NCBI GenBank assembly: GCA_016293845.1
Contig: JAEDDH010000015.1
Coordinates: forward strand, 31,823 to 95,822
Source of the DNA: Bacteroidales bacterium
Lineage (GTDB): Bacteria; Bacteroidota; Bacteroidia; Bacteroidales; UBA3824
Direction: 5' to 3'
Length of the DNA stretch: 64,000 nucleotides
The position numbers and the translations under genes are program-made. Each line of letters begins with the position of its first letter. The first letter of the stretch is position 1. The notes beneath the pieces are model-generated. The model searched no databases. It was not told the origin of the DNA and saw only the letters and a list, made by a program, of their open reading frames with translations. Below, piece after piece: positions 44,903 through 54,561 of the stretch.

Positions 44903-45835
44903 ATGAAACGTATTTTTTATCTTATAATTGCCTTAATATCAATACTCTACACCTCTTGTAGATTTGGTACGGCCGAGGAAGAAAGGATGCGTGCCGATAG
45001 CCTCGAAAACCTTTTGATGCAATATATGGATTCCGACAATCAAAAATCTCTTATGCTGTTGGATTACGAACAAAGCATCTCAACCTTTGGTAACTTATTG
45101 GATAGCATTAAGATACGCGAAATGGCTATCGACAGTCTCAAAAGCGTTATCAAGCACAAAGGAAATTCGGGCAAAGAAGTTCAGCAGATTAAAGAACTCG
45201 TGAGGCAAATTCAATTATTTATCGACCGCAACCAAGGCATAGCCGACCATTTTAAGGATACAGGTTACAAAAATGCTTCTGCTCAACAGCTTGTAAACCT
45301 TATGCTTAGCACAATCGAAAACAAGCAAAAAGAAGTTGATGGATTAAAAGCCGAACTTTCTAACCTTAAAATCAAAGTTAAAGATCTTGAAGAAGAAAAT
45401 GCGGGACTTGTGCAAGAGATTGCCGTTACTAAGCAGAAAAAAGCGGAAGCCGAAAACGAAGCTTCGCAACTTTCGCTTTCAAATGTAAAAATCACTCTTC
45501 CTGATGTTCGCAAGGCGAAAAAAGTGGATTTTGTCAACATCAAATTTGCTATCAATGAAAATAAATTTGCTCCTACAGGAGAATTAACAGTATATATAAG
45601 AATTTCGGATCAGAAAGGAGTTATATTAAACACTTCAGAATCAGGAATGTTTGATTATCTCGGTTCTGAAATAGCCTACACCGCAAAAAAATCTACGTAT
45701 TTTTCGGGAAAAAAGACTCCGATGAACCTAACTTGGCACACTGATGGCATTACTCTTACACCGGGGCAGTATACAGTAACATTCTTTATGAATGGTGCTG
45801 AAGTCGACGAGGCCTCTTTTGTGTTAAAAAAATAG
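44903..45835 (+). CDS. Coiled-coil lipoprotein heading a kinase-phosphatase operon
   Basis: A 310-residue lipoprotein: signal peptide with lipobox ILYTSC (Cys19). Residues ~25-200 are helical with a heptad-like Leu/Lys/Glu stretch at about 135-195 (VDGLKAELSNLKIKVKDLEE). A C-terminal beta-rich domain (about 205-310) resembles an Ig-like or immunoreceptor-type fold, with PTGELTVYIRIS and LTPGQYTVTFFMNG. I do not recognise the family. It precedes the Ser/Thr kinase by 12 bases and so probably belongs to its system, perhaps as an envelope-side sensor or scaffold. Confidence 0.6.
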   Translation: MKRIFYLIIALISILYTSCRFGTAEEERMRADSLENLLMQYMDSDNQKSLMLLDYEQSISTFGNLLDSIKIREMAIDSLKSVIKHKGNSGKEVQQIKELVRQIQLFIDRNQGIADHFKDTGYKNASAQQLVNLMLSTIENKQKEVDGLKAELSNLKIKVKDLEEENAGLVQEIAVTKQKKAEAENEASQLSLSNVKITLPDVRKAKKVDFVNIKFAINENKFAPTGELTVYIRISDQKGVILNTSESGMFDYLGSEIAYTAKKSTYFSGKKTPMNLTWHTDGITLTPGQYTVTFFMNGAEVDEASFVLKK

Positions 45836-45847
45836 CATTTTGAAGAG

Positions 45848-47575
45848 ATGAATAAATTAGACGAACTAAAAAAACTGATTGACCAATATGTGCGCTCTGG
45901 TATGAACGAGGGCAAGCGCGAAGATTTGCGTAAGCACGCCGCCGATATGGGTATCAATATGGGCGAATTGCTTGTGCTTATCAAGAGCGCCGAAATTGAA
46001 ATTGCGCACGTTACCGGCAAACAGAACACCGAATATCCCGACACCAACGACGAATTGCCGCAGGGTTCGGGGTTTGTGTCTGATAATCAGGGTTCAGGGT
46101 TCGTTTCCGACAATCAAGGTTCGGGTTTTGTAAACGACGACAACAGCAACACCGGTTCGGGCTTTATTAACGAATCGTTGCAGTCGGGAATGACATCTAT
46201 GCAAAATCTTTCGGCTCAGGGAGGTGATGTTTTTTCTGAGGTTAAACTTGTAGATTCGTCGGGTGCTATGAGCGATATTTACAGCGCGGTTCATCTTGGT
46301 CGCCGAAAGGTGATTATCAAACGTATCAAACAGCAATATCGCACCAATCAACAATATATCGACCTCTTTTACAAGGAGTTTGATAATGCATTTGCACTCG
46401 AACACAACAACATAGTTCACGTTTACGGCAAGGGCGAAGATGCCGACGGTCCGTATTATTATATGGAGTATATTGATGGTCGTACACTTGCATACGTTAT
46501 CAATGTGGAACACCGTCAAGATATAAATTTTGTACGCCGCGTGGTGGTAGAAATTTTGGATGCGCTAAGTTATGTGCACAAAAAGCAGATTTTTCACCGC
46601 GACCTCAAACCCGAAAACATTATGCTCACCTACAAGGGCGATAATGTTAAGATAATCGACTTTGGACTTGCCGCAGCCGACGACCTTCCCGATAATCTAC
46701 GCCGTGCAGGTACACCCAAATATGCCGCTCCCGAACTCAACAACAAGGCGTATTCTGCCGACCAACGTGCCGACATTTATTCGCTTGGAATGATAATTCT
46801 TGAATGGCTTGCAGGTGCGCCCGACAGACGTAAACTTGAAGGTATATCAAACCAGATTTTCAGAGCGATAGCCGACAAGAGCACAATGCAGTATCCCGAA
46901 TCGCGTTACACATCGTGCGACGAGATTTTATCGCTCTTGCGTATCAACGATGCTGCTCAACCCAAGGCGTCGGTTCCAGATTGGCTTGCCGCCAAAATTC
47001 GCGAATATGCCGCCGACGGAGTTATCACACGAAAGGAGCGCAAAGATATTGATTTTGAAACATCTAAAAATGCAATCGACCCCAAAGCGGTGGAACTCCT
47101 TATAGATGTGGAACTTGAAAAAGCTCGCGAGCGTATGATCGCTGCCGAAAAAAGCAACCGCGACAAAAGTAACCGTGGTATTGGCTATACCGACAAAAAC
47201 TCGCAGCCCCAAAAATCGAAACTCAAACCATTTCAAACCTTTTTGTTCCTTATTATAATTGCCGTAATACTTGTGGTGCTTGCAATGGAACTTAAAGAAG
47301 AATCAGAACTAACAAGCAAACCTAAAACGCCGCCCGATACCGAAACCCCCGTTGCTATCAGCGATGATTCAAAATTTGCCAAGGGCGAAATAGTATACAC
47401 CAAAGCCAACCTCAAACTTCGCGAACTTGCAAGCAAGAAAAGTAAAGTGCTTCAAGAGTATCCCAAAGGCACTCCCGTGGAGGTTATCGACGATGGATAC
47501 TATTGGGTGGAGGTGAGAGTTAATCTAAAACGTGGCTATATGGCCAAGGAATTTCTTACCCATAAAAAAAAATAA
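45848..47575 (+). CDS. Ser/Thr protein kinase with membrane helix and SH3-like tail
   Basis: A 575-residue Hanks-type kinase. The N-terminal ~75 residues are helical, followed by four imperfect Gly-Ser-Gly-Phe repeats (units GSGFVSDNQ) at about 76-114. The kinase domain (about 135-370) has the ATP-binding Lys in KVIIKRIK, the catalytic loop HRDLKPENIML, the metal-binding DFGLA and the APE-like site YAAPEL. A Lys-rich linker leads to one TM helix (about 462-480) and a C-terminal SH3b domain (KANLKLRELASKKSKVLQEY), probably outside the membrane and able to bind cell wall. The adjacent PP2C gene is the expected partner phosphatase. Confidence 0.9.
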   Translation: MNKLDELKKLIDQYVRSGMNEGKREDLRKHAADMGINMGELLVLIKSAEIEIAHVTGKQNTEYPDTNDELPQGSGFVSDNQGSGFVSDNQGSGFVNDDNSNTGSGFINESLQSGMTSMQNLSAQGGDVFSEVKLVDSSGAMSDIYSAVHLGRRKVIIKRIKQQYRTNQQYIDLFYKEFDNAFALEHNNIVHVYGKGEDADGPYYYMEYIDGRTLAYVINVEHRQDINFVRRVVVEILDALSYVHKKQIFHRDLKPENIMLTYKGDNVKIIDFGLAAADDLPDNLRRAGTPKYAAPELNNKAYSADQRADIYSLGMIILEWLAGAPDRRKLEGISNQIFRAIADKSTMQYPESRYTSCDEILSLLRINDAAQPKASVPDWLAAKIREYAADGVITRKERKDIDFETSKNAIDPKAVELLIDVELEKARERMIAAEKSNRDKSNRGIGYTDKNSQPQKSKLKPFQTFLFLIIIAVILVVLAMELKEESELTSKPKTPPDTETPVAISDDSKFAKGEIVYTKANLKLRELASKKSKVLQEYPKGTPVEVIDDGYYWVEVRVNLKRGYMAKEFLTHKKK

Positions 47576-47596
47576 CTACTTAATACTCAAACGCCT

Positions 47597-48370
47597 ATGT
47601 TGAACTCACTAAAAAAGATATTCGGCACCTCAGCCAGTGCCAACCGCGTTGAAACATCGTGCATTCAAGGACGCAAGCCATCGCAAGAGGATTCGTTTTA
47701 CGTTTCGCCCGAAAAAGATGGACGGAAGCTTTGTTTTGTTGCCGACGGCGTGGGCGGTCACGGTCACGGCGATTTTGCTTCTGCTAAAACTGTGGAAGTG
47801 TTTCAAAACGCTTTTGAAAATATAACTCCTAACACTGTGGCTATTGACTTTTTGCGTAATACAGCATTGGAGGCTGCCCGTCAGGTGCTTGCAAAAAACA
47901 CTTCCGACCCAGAATTCAAAAACTGCGGCTCCACTCTTTCGGGTTTTTTTGTATCTAACAATGTGTATTACACTATCAACATAGGCGACAGTCGCGTATA
48001 TCTTTGGAATCGTGAATGCCTTAGTCGCGAAACGCACGACCATTCTATCGTTCAGCAGTTGCTTGATTCGGGCGAAATTACCGAAACTGAGGCGTTTACA
48101 CATCCTAAGCGCAATATAATGACCTCGGCAATTGGTCAGGATCTTTCGTTGATGAAAATTGATGTGGAAGGTCCGCGCCCATTAGAGCACGGCGACATAC
48201 TTATGGCATTTTCCGACGGCGTACACGATGCTCTCACCGACGAACTCATCTACCGACTTGTTAAGCGTTACGAGGAAGACGACGGACTTGCTGATGCACT
48301 CACCGAATCGGCTTACAATGCAGGCGGCAAAGACAACATCACGGCAGTAGTTTTCAGATTTCTTTCGTAA
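47597..48370 (+). CDS. PP2C-type Ser/Thr protein phosphatase
   Basis: A 257-residue PPM-family phosphatase with metal-binding motifs in order: RKPSQEDSFYV, LCFVADGVGGHGHGD, YTINIGDSRVYLW, MAFSDGVHD and GKDNITAVVF. It most likely reverses phosphorylation by the kinase 21 bases upstream, as kinase-phosphatase gene pairs commonly do. Cytoplasmic, with no signal or TM segments. Confidence 0.92.
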   Translation: MLNSLKKIFGTSASANRVETSCIQGRKPSQEDSFYVSPEKDGRKLCFVADGVGGHGHGDFASAKTVEVFQNAFENITPNTVAIDFLRNTALEAARQVLAKNTSDPEFKNCGSTLSGFFVSNNVYYTINIGDSRVYLWNRECLSRETHDHSIVQQLLDSGEITETEAFTHPKRNIMTSAIGQDLSLMKIDVEGPRPLEHGDILMAFSDGVHDALTDELIYRLVKRYEEDDGLADALTESAYNAGGKDNITAVVFRFLS

Positions 48371-48395
48371 AAACACACCTTATATATATTAAAAA

Positions 48396-49847
48396 ATGAA
48401 CAAGACATTAGCAGTGTTTGTCAACGACGATTATCTTATCGCGGCCATTCAGCCGTTGAAGGATAAATTTTCGCTACTTTTTACCAACGACGAGAAAAAG
48501 TTTCCCTTTTATTTCTACATAAATCCTACCGACAGTAGCATCGATTACGGATTTGACTATAAAATCAATTTCCGCGACAACAAGAGCCTTTTTGCCGGCG
48601 ACCTTATGCAGGCGTTGGACAAGGGTGGACAGAAAATTCAAATCGGCGGTTTCGACGAAGACTATATTGCACTTTTCAATCCCATTATCCGCGACATCCG
48701 CGAACTTTTTGCCCGCGAAATGTCGAAATACGAAGAGTTTCCGTTTTCTGACCAAACTGTAATCGACACAGCCATAGTGTTTAGCGATAATATCACACCC
48801 AAGGCGCAAACTGCTTTTATGAATTATTGGAAGTTGAAAAACTTTAATTTTGTAAAAGTAGAAAAATTCGACACGCTTCTTTTGCAGTATTACAAAGCCA
48901 AAAACGGACTATATTGCCAAAACCGAAAGTTTGCCGTGTTGGAGGCTCTCGGTATGGATTTGAATATGTCGGTGATGAATGTTGACGGCGCAAATGTTTC
49001 GCGTCTTGCTTTCAAAAAATTTGAAGGCTACGGCATCGATCCTCGTATCAAGGTGATAGCCAAAAAGATAGTTGATGATGTTAACCGACAGGAAAACATT
49101 ATCGACCGCGACGACTCTGCCGCCATCAATCGCGAATATATCCGCCATTACGACAAGGCTGTTAAGATTGTGGAACTCCTTGCCACGTGGACCAAGCCCG
49201 TAATCAGTCTTCAAACTTCGTTTGCTGTTAATCAGGGCAATAAGATTAAAGTGAGCCTTTCGTTAGACGAAATCAACAAATTGTCGTATCTATATTCGCG
49301 GCAGTTTTCGGCATTCTTTTCCGACAACTTTTTGTCTAAGGAGAAGATTAAAACGATAGATTTAGATAAAATATTTCTCGTGGGTAACTCGCTCAACAAC
49401 AGCACTGTGCGCAAAGAGTTTGCAAACTATGGCGAAACCAAAGTTGAGGTTTTTACCGACGATATACGTTTTGTGCTTGGCGAACTATTCAAAGAGGATG
49501 CAGCACCAGCCGAGGTTGACGAGGAGAGCACAATGTTTCAGATGGGCGTTCAATATGTTCAGATAGCTACCCTGAATATTGCCTCGCTGTCACCTAACAA
49601 AAAGGTTTTGCTCAATACCTTTGACCAAGCTCCCGGTAAAGGCGCAGCTCATCAAGAGTTTGTATATTTGGGCGGACATCAGTTTAAGGTGCTTTCGAGT
49701 TCGCGCACATTGAGAGCGGGCGACATTGCCGAGCCCGTTTCGGATGTTTGGCAGACGGGAGTGCAAATCGACATGATGATTACCCGCAGTGGTAAAAATC
49801 TTGGCCGTTTCCGCACACGTCCCGTAGTAAAAATTTCAATAATGTAA
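48396..49847 (+). CDS. Unknown protein, possibly a divergent actin/Hsp70-fold ATPase
   Basis: A 483-residue cytosolic protein that I cannot place firmly. The N-terminus (TLAVFVNDDYLIAAIQPL), a central segment (KFAVLEALGMDLNMSVMNVD), and KIFLVGNSLNNSTVRKEF resemble the phosphate-1, phosphate-2 and adenosine motifs of Hsp70 or actin folds, in the right order. The catalytic Gly-rich residues are weak, so it may not hydrolyse ATP. The C-terminal ~110 residues are beta-rich. It lies in the operon with a kinase and a phosphatase, which suggests it is a regulated client or scaffold. Confidence 0.45.
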   Translation: MNKTLAVFVNDDYLIAAIQPLKDKFSLLFTNDEKKFPFYFYINPTDSSIDYGFDYKINFRDNKSLFAGDLMQALDKGGQKIQIGGFDEDYIALFNPIIRDIRELFAREMSKYEEFPFSDQTVIDTAIVFSDNITPKAQTAFMNYWKLKNFNFVKVEKFDTLLLQYYKAKNGLYCQNRKFAVLEALGMDLNMSVMNVDGANVSRLAFKKFEGYGIDPRIKVIAKKIVDDVNRQENIIDRDDSAAINREYIRHYDKAVKIVELLATWTKPVISLQTSFAVNQGNKIKVSLSLDEINKLSYLYSRQFSAFFSDNFLSKEKIKTIDLDKIFLVGNSLNNSTVRKEFANYGETKVEVFTDDIRFVLGELFKEDAAPAEVDEESTMFQMGVQYVQIATLNIASLSPNKKVLLNTFDQAPGKGAAHQEFVYLGGHQFKVLSSSRTLRAGDIAEPVSDVWQTGVQIDMMITRSGKNLGRFRTRPVVKISIM

Positions 49848-49860
49848 ATAACTAACGCCT

Positions 49861-52089
49861 ATGGATACAGAATCCACTAACCAATTGGTGCAGCAAATGT
49901 TCACCCTGATGAGCCAACGCGAAAATCTCGACAAAGAAATCGAGAACCTCAGAAGGCAGATCAATAGCTCGATTGCCACAGAAAAGGTTCTTGAAAACGT
50001 TGAGACCGAAACTCCTGCTGCAACCCCTCCTCCCTTTGAGGTTGTACAGCAACCCGAAGAAGCACCTGTGCCACCACCGTTTGAGCAACCAGCACCGCCT
50101 ACTGTTCTGGCTGCACCTCCACAGCCTCCGTTGTCTACGCCAAACGAAGATGCCGAGCGCAACATAGGTGTAAAATGGATGGCATACAGCGGTATCTTTA
50201 TCGCTGTAATTGGTTTGATTATAGGCATCAAAGTGCTTTTAGACCGCAATCTTCTTGGATCGCTTGGACGTGTGATACTTGGTTATATAGCAAGTGCCGC
50301 AATGTTGGGCGTATCGTTTAAAGCCCCCAAAGAGCGCAAAGTGCTCAAATATGTGTTTTTGTTTGGCGGTATCACGCTTGCTTACGCTGTAACTGCCCTT
50401 GCATACGGATATTTCGACCTGTTTTCGTCGCCGGCTACATTGGCTGTGATGTGGCTTATCACCACTACGGTTTGTGCTTTTGTGTTTATAAAAGACAAAA
50501 AGGCAATTTTTAATTATGGATTTTTTGCCTTTACATTGTCGCCTTTTTTTGCGGGATACGATATGGGGACAAAAAATGCCACTATTTTTTGGGTGATATT
50601 TTCATTGGGTTTTAACGCCGGATTATTGGCAGTTTACAAATACAAAAAATGGTCGTCTACGTTGGCAGTTTCATTTGTTTCAACGTTTATAATTTGTATA
50701 GTAAAATTCTTTGATGGTTATGATTTTTCGCATTTTTCAAATGTTTTGTTTTTCTTTGGTCTTACGGCTATTTTTTATATCGGAGCTGTTATTCTTATCT
50801 ACCAAAAAGAGAATTTTAATTCCTTATTTATAGCGTTTACAATACTAAATTTGTCGCAATTTGCCATATTTTCATCCATTGAATTTCATAATAAACAGTA
50901 TATTTCCTACACATTTGTTGCTTTATCGGCAGTTTTAGCGATAACAGCTTTTGTATTTCAACGTTTAAGTGATAAAAAAGTATTATTTTCGGTGCCATTT
51001 TCGGCGTCGTTGTTCTTTATCAATTTGGCATTGCTGGTAAGATATTCGGTTGGCTATCCTCAATGGTTCCCGATGGTGTTTGCAATTGAGATTTTGGCAG
51101 CCTTTTTGTTGTATAACAAAACTAAATTCAATTATTATAAATACCTTACAATTGTTTTAGCAATAGGTTGTTTCGTAGTTGTATTTCTTATCGATTATAT
51201 TTTAGATTTTATTTTCGAATCATACGTTCCAAGGTTTTTGGTTCTCAATCCATTTTTTCTTGGAATGATGCTCTATTCAGCGGTTATTGTATATATATTA
51301 ATGTGTGGCACATTGGGTAATAAGACACTATTTTCGATATTGGCATTTCAAACTATTATCATTGCATTGAGTATCGAGATTCTCCATTATTGGAATAGTT
51401 TTGATACATCATTCCCTGTCAAAGCCACTACTCCATTATCTATGCTCACCGCATTTATAGTATTGGGATTTGTTTCTGTTGGATTGTCGCACTTACCCAA
51501 AACAATAAAATCGCTTTCTACATTTCGTGCAATTGCGCAGGTTGTTGTAACTTTCACAATTCTGTTTTTCTGTTTGGCATGTTTGCCAGCGTTAGAAAAT
51601 TTGCGTAATATTATTCATCTAAATCGAGCTTATTTCGCTTGGCGTTATATATCTGTGGCTGTGGCACTTGCAATTTTTGTGTTTATTGTAAGAGGCAGAA
51701 AATCTCTTTGCTCTAATTATGATGTTTATTGCGATTTAATATTGGCTATTTCCCTTATATTTATAGTATCGTACGAGATTTGCAACATTGCAGCCATCGC
51801 GTTAGGAGTTAGCCATTACACCGGCACAAATCTCACCCTTTGGTTCGGAGTATCCACTCTTGCATTAATTTTCACAGGGTTACGACTTAAAATGAAGTAT
51901 TTGCGAATTTTAGGATTTGTGATGGCTGGAGTTACAATTTTTAAACTATTCTTTGTAGATATTTGGAACTCAGAACTTTGGGTAAAAGCGGTGGTTTTTG
52001 TAGCCGTTGGCGTAATTTTTATGCTTGTTTCATTCATTTATACTAAGAATTTAAAGAAAGAAAACGATGGACAAACTATGGGAAATTAA
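49861..52089 (+). CDS. DUF2339 polytopic membrane protein
   Basis: A 742-residue membrane protein of the DUF2339 type. An N-terminal coiled coil (1-40) and a Pro-rich linker (about 48-98) precede roughly 20-22 hydrophobic helices. The first helix block begins with NIGVKWMAYSGIFIAVIGLI, which is characteristic of the family. The function is unknown. The long hydrophobic stretches have lower GC than flanking genes. The gene is 13 bases after the preceding stop, so it is part of the kinase operon, and its end overlaps recJ by 23 bases. Confidence 0.75.
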   Translation: MDTESTNQLVQQMFTLMSQRENLDKEIENLRRQINSSIATEKVLENVETETPAATPPPFEVVQQPEEAPVPPPFEQPAPPTVLAAPPQPPLSTPNEDAERNIGVKWMAYSGIFIAVIGLIIGIKVLLDRNLLGSLGRVILGYIASAAMLGVSFKAPKERKVLKYVFLFGGITLAYAVTALAYGYFDLFSSPATLAVMWLITTTVCAFVFIKDKKAIFNYGFFAFTLSPFFAGYDMGTKNATIFWVIFSLGFNAGLLAVYKYKKWSSTLAVSFVSTFIICIVKFFDGYDFSHFSNVLFFFGLTAIFYIGAVILIYQKENFNSLFIAFTILNLSQFAIFSSIEFHNKQYISYTFVALSAVLAITAFVFQRLSDKKVLFSVPFSASLFFINLALLVRYSVGYPQWFPMVFAIEILAAFLLYNKTKFNYYKYLTIVLAIGCFVVVFLIDYILDFIFESYVPRFLVLNPFFLGMMLYSAVIVYILMCGTLGNKTLFSILAFQTIIIALSIEILHYWNSFDTSFPVKATTPLSMLTAFIVLGFVSVGLSHLPKTIKSLSTFRAIAQVVVTFTILFFCLACLPALENLRNIIHLNRAYFAWRYISVAVALAIFVFIVRGRKSLCSNYDVYCDLILAISLIFIVSYEICNIAAIALGVSHYTGTNLTLWFGVSTLALIFTGLRLKMKYLRILGFVMAGVTIFKLFFVDIWNSELWVKAVVFVAVGVIFMLVSFIYTKNLKKENDGQTMGN

Positions 52090-53839
52090 TGACTATTCAG
52101 CATTTTCTATCGACGAAATCCGCTGTTTTAATGATAAATTGAATAATTATTTCAGCGATATTTCGCTTACAAAAATGCTTGCCCAGCGGGTTGGCACCGA
52201 TTTGGATGCTGTGAGGACTTTCCTTCGTCCTAATCTTTCTAAACTTCACGGTCCTTTTCTTTACAAAGATATGGATAAGGCGGTAGATCGCCTTTGTGTT
52301 GCTCTGGATAATAATCAAAAGATTCTTATTTATGGGGATTATGATGTTGACGGCACTACTTCGGTGGCTCTTGTTTATTCGTTTTTGAAAAAATACTGCA
52401 CTCAAAATATTGATTATTATATTCCAGATAGATATACTGAGGGTTACGGAGTGTCGATGAAGGGAGTGGATTATGCCGCCGAAAATGGTTGCAATTTGAT
52501 TATTGCTCTCGATTGTGGCATCAAGGATAATCCACGTGTAGATTATGCAAGTAGCAAAGGTATCGACTTTATTGTTTGCGACCATCACACTCCGGGCGAT
52601 CAACTGCCTGACGCTGTGGCTGTTTTGGATGCTAAACGTGCCGACAATACATATCCTTATATCGAACTTTCGGGCTGCGGTGTGGGGTTTAAATTTATGC
52701 AGGCGTTGTGTATCAAACGAAATATTCCTTTTACTAATTTGCTAAATTATATCGACTTAGTGGCGGTTAGTATTGGTTCCGATATTGTGCCTATCACTGG
52801 CGAAAATCGTATTCTTGCATATTTTGGTTTGAAGAAACTTAATGGTAAGCCGTTTGTTTACAACCAAACTACGCTCGCTCTTCAACCTTTGATTTCGCTA
52901 AATGCTATCAAAACAGAATCAGGTTTTGAAAACAAGGCTCTAACTATTTATGATTCAGTTTTTTCGATTGGTCCACGTATCAATGCCGCAGGACGTATCG
53001 ACAAAGGTAGCGAGGCTGTAAAACTCCTTATCACCGAAGACCCCGAAGAGGCAAAGTCTTTTGCCATAAAGATTTCGGATTACAACAAGGAGCGCAAAGA
53101 CCTTGACCGCGATATTACAGATACAGCTTTGCGCACGCTAAGTGCCGACCCTCAAAACGCCGAAAATGCTTCTACTGTGGTGTTTGGCGACAATTGGCAT
53201 AAGGGGGTTGTAGGCATTGTGGCATCGCGACTTACCGAAACTTATTACCGCCCTACAATTGTGCTCTCAAAAATTGGCGATATGCTCACTGGGTCAGCGC
53301 GTTCGGTGTCGGATTTCGACCTTTATGCCGCTATCGACAGTTGTCGCAATTATCTTACTGGTTTTGGGGGACACAAGTTTGCGGCAGGATTAAATCTTAA
53401 ATTTGAAAACTACCAACAGTTTAGAAATTCCTTTGAAAAATATGTTCGCGAACATATAAAACCATCGCAAAAAGTTCAAAAGGTTTTGATTGAGCAATTT
53501 ATTGATTTCACGGTTATTACTCCCGATTTTTATAATAAATTGCAAAATTTTGAACCATTTGGTCCAGAAAATACAGAACCAATATTTGCTACCAAAAATG
53601 TGGTGGATACAGGAGGTTCGCGCTTAGTTGGCAAAACAGGAGAGCATCTTCGTTTGGAGGTTATGGACAAAACAGGAACATGTTTGGTGGGTATTGCGTT
53701 TGGTATGGCAAACTATTATGATAGAATCCACAACGGCGAAAAATTCGATATTTGCTACACCGTTCAAAAAAATGAATTTCGCGGCACAGTATCATTACAA
53801 CTTATGATTGTTGACATAAAAATGGGGGAGAAAGAATGA
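52067..53839 (+). CDS. recJ: Single-stranded-DNA-specific exonuclease RecJ
   Basis: A 5'-3' exonuclease of the DHH family for recombination and mismatch repair. The 590-residue length fits. DHH motifs are visible: ILIYGDYDVDGTTSVALVYS (motif I), NLIIALDCGIKD (motif II), VCDHHTPGDQLPDAVAVLD (motif III) and GCGVGFKFMQAL. The DHHA1 part has GPRINAAGRIDKGSEAVKLL, VGIVASRLTE and GFGGHKFAAGL. The start overlaps the DUF2339 gene end by 23 bases, and the stop overlaps the TraX-like start (ATGA). Confidence 0.93.
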   Translation: MDKLWEINDYSAFSIDEIRCFNDKLNNYFSDISLTKMLAQRVGTDLDAVRTFLRPNLSKLHGPFLYKDMDKAVDRLCVALDNNQKILIYGDYDVDGTTSVALVYSFLKKYCTQNIDYYIPDRYTEGYGVSMKGVDYAAENGCNLIIALDCGIKDNPRVDYASSKGIDFIVCDHHTPGDQLPDAVAVLDAKRADNTYPYIELSGCGVGFKFMQALCIKRNIPFTNLLNYIDLVAVSIGSDIVPITGENRILAYFGLKKLNGKPFVYNQTTLALQPLISLNAIKTESGFENKALTIYDSVFSIGPRINAAGRIDKGSEAVKLLITEDPEEAKSFAIKISDYNKERKDLDRDITDTALRTLSADPQNAENASTVVFGDNWHKGVVGIVASRLTETYYRPTIVLSKIGDMLTGSARSVSDFDLYAAIDSCRNYLTGFGGHKFAAGLNLKFENYQQFRNSFEKYVREHIKPSQKVQKVLIEQFIDFTVITPDFYNKLQNFEPFGPENTEPIFATKNVVDTGGSRLVGKTGEHLRLEVMDKTGTCLVGIAFGMANYYDRIHNGEKFDICYTVQKNEFRGTVSLQLMIVDIKMGEKE

Positions 53840-54561
53840 CAACATTTTCAGGGGCATTTTTAAAACATTTTGCTTTCGTTACTATGGTTATTGACCATAT
53901 CGGCGTTGTTTTGCTTCCTGATGTTTTTTTGTTGCGCAGTATCGGCAGGTTGAGTTTTATAATCTTTTGTTTTCTTTTGGCAGAAGGTGCTGTGCATACA
54001 CGTAACCGCCTCAAATATTCCGTTAGACTGCTTCTGTTAGCGTTGCTGAGTATTGTACCATTCTCGTACGCAAAATACGGCGTGTGGCTTAATTTTGAGG
54101 ATTTAAACGTTTTCTTTGTGCTTTCATCGTCGGTGATGATGCTCGCATTGTTTGACCTTTGTAAGAACAAGCCCTTTGAGTATCTTTATAAGTTGCTGAT
54201 TGTGATATTGTTTGGCGTAGTAGGATATTTGGTAGGCTTTGAATACAATTTTTATGGATATGCACTTGTGGCGTGTTTTTATCAGTTCAGAGGGAATCAA
54301 ACCGCTGTGTTTTGGGCTGCAACGGCTGCAACGCTTGTGGCATTGCCATTGTTTAAAATATTTGTGGAATCGTGCGCACCGATTAATGCTGTGATTTATA
54401 GTGTAGTAGAGGGTTTTGGATTAATATCCCTCATTTTTATCCTTTCCTACAACGGCGAGCGCGGCAAGCAACTGCCCAAATGGTTTTATTATCATTTTTA
54501 TCCTGTGCATTTGGGGGCGTTGGTGGTGATAAAATATTTTATTATGTATTTGCATTCTTAG
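53836..54561 (+). CDS. TraX-family membrane protein
   Basis: A 241-residue protein with about 7-8 helices, starting FLKHFAFVTMVIDHIGVVLL and FLLRSIGRLSFIIFCFLLAE, which are the TraX family signatures (the F-plasmid member acetylates pilin). Its C-terminus QLPKWFYYHFYPVHLGALVV is nearly repeated in the fragment at 59351-59461. The function in non-plasmid relatives is not known; acyltransferase activity is inferred from the family. It overlaps recJ by 4 bases and the convergent regulator by 20 bases. Confidence 0.85.
   Translation: MTTFSGAFLKHFAFVTMVIDHIGVVLLPDVFLLRSIGRLSFIIFCFLLAEGAVHTRNRLKYSVRLLLLALLSIVPFSYAKYGVWLNFEDLNVFFVLSSSVMMLALFDLCKNKPFEYLYKLLIVILFGVVGYLVGFEYNFYGYALVACFYQFRGNQTAVFWAATAATLVALPLFKIFVESCAPINAVIYSVVEGFGLISLIFILSYNGERGKQLPKWFYYHFYPVHLGALVVIKYFIMYLHS

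Noticed and set aside
46080..46180. Short tandem repeats that could be taken for a CRISPR or minisatellite
   Set aside because: They are in-frame codons for the GSGF repeats of the kinase N-terminus.
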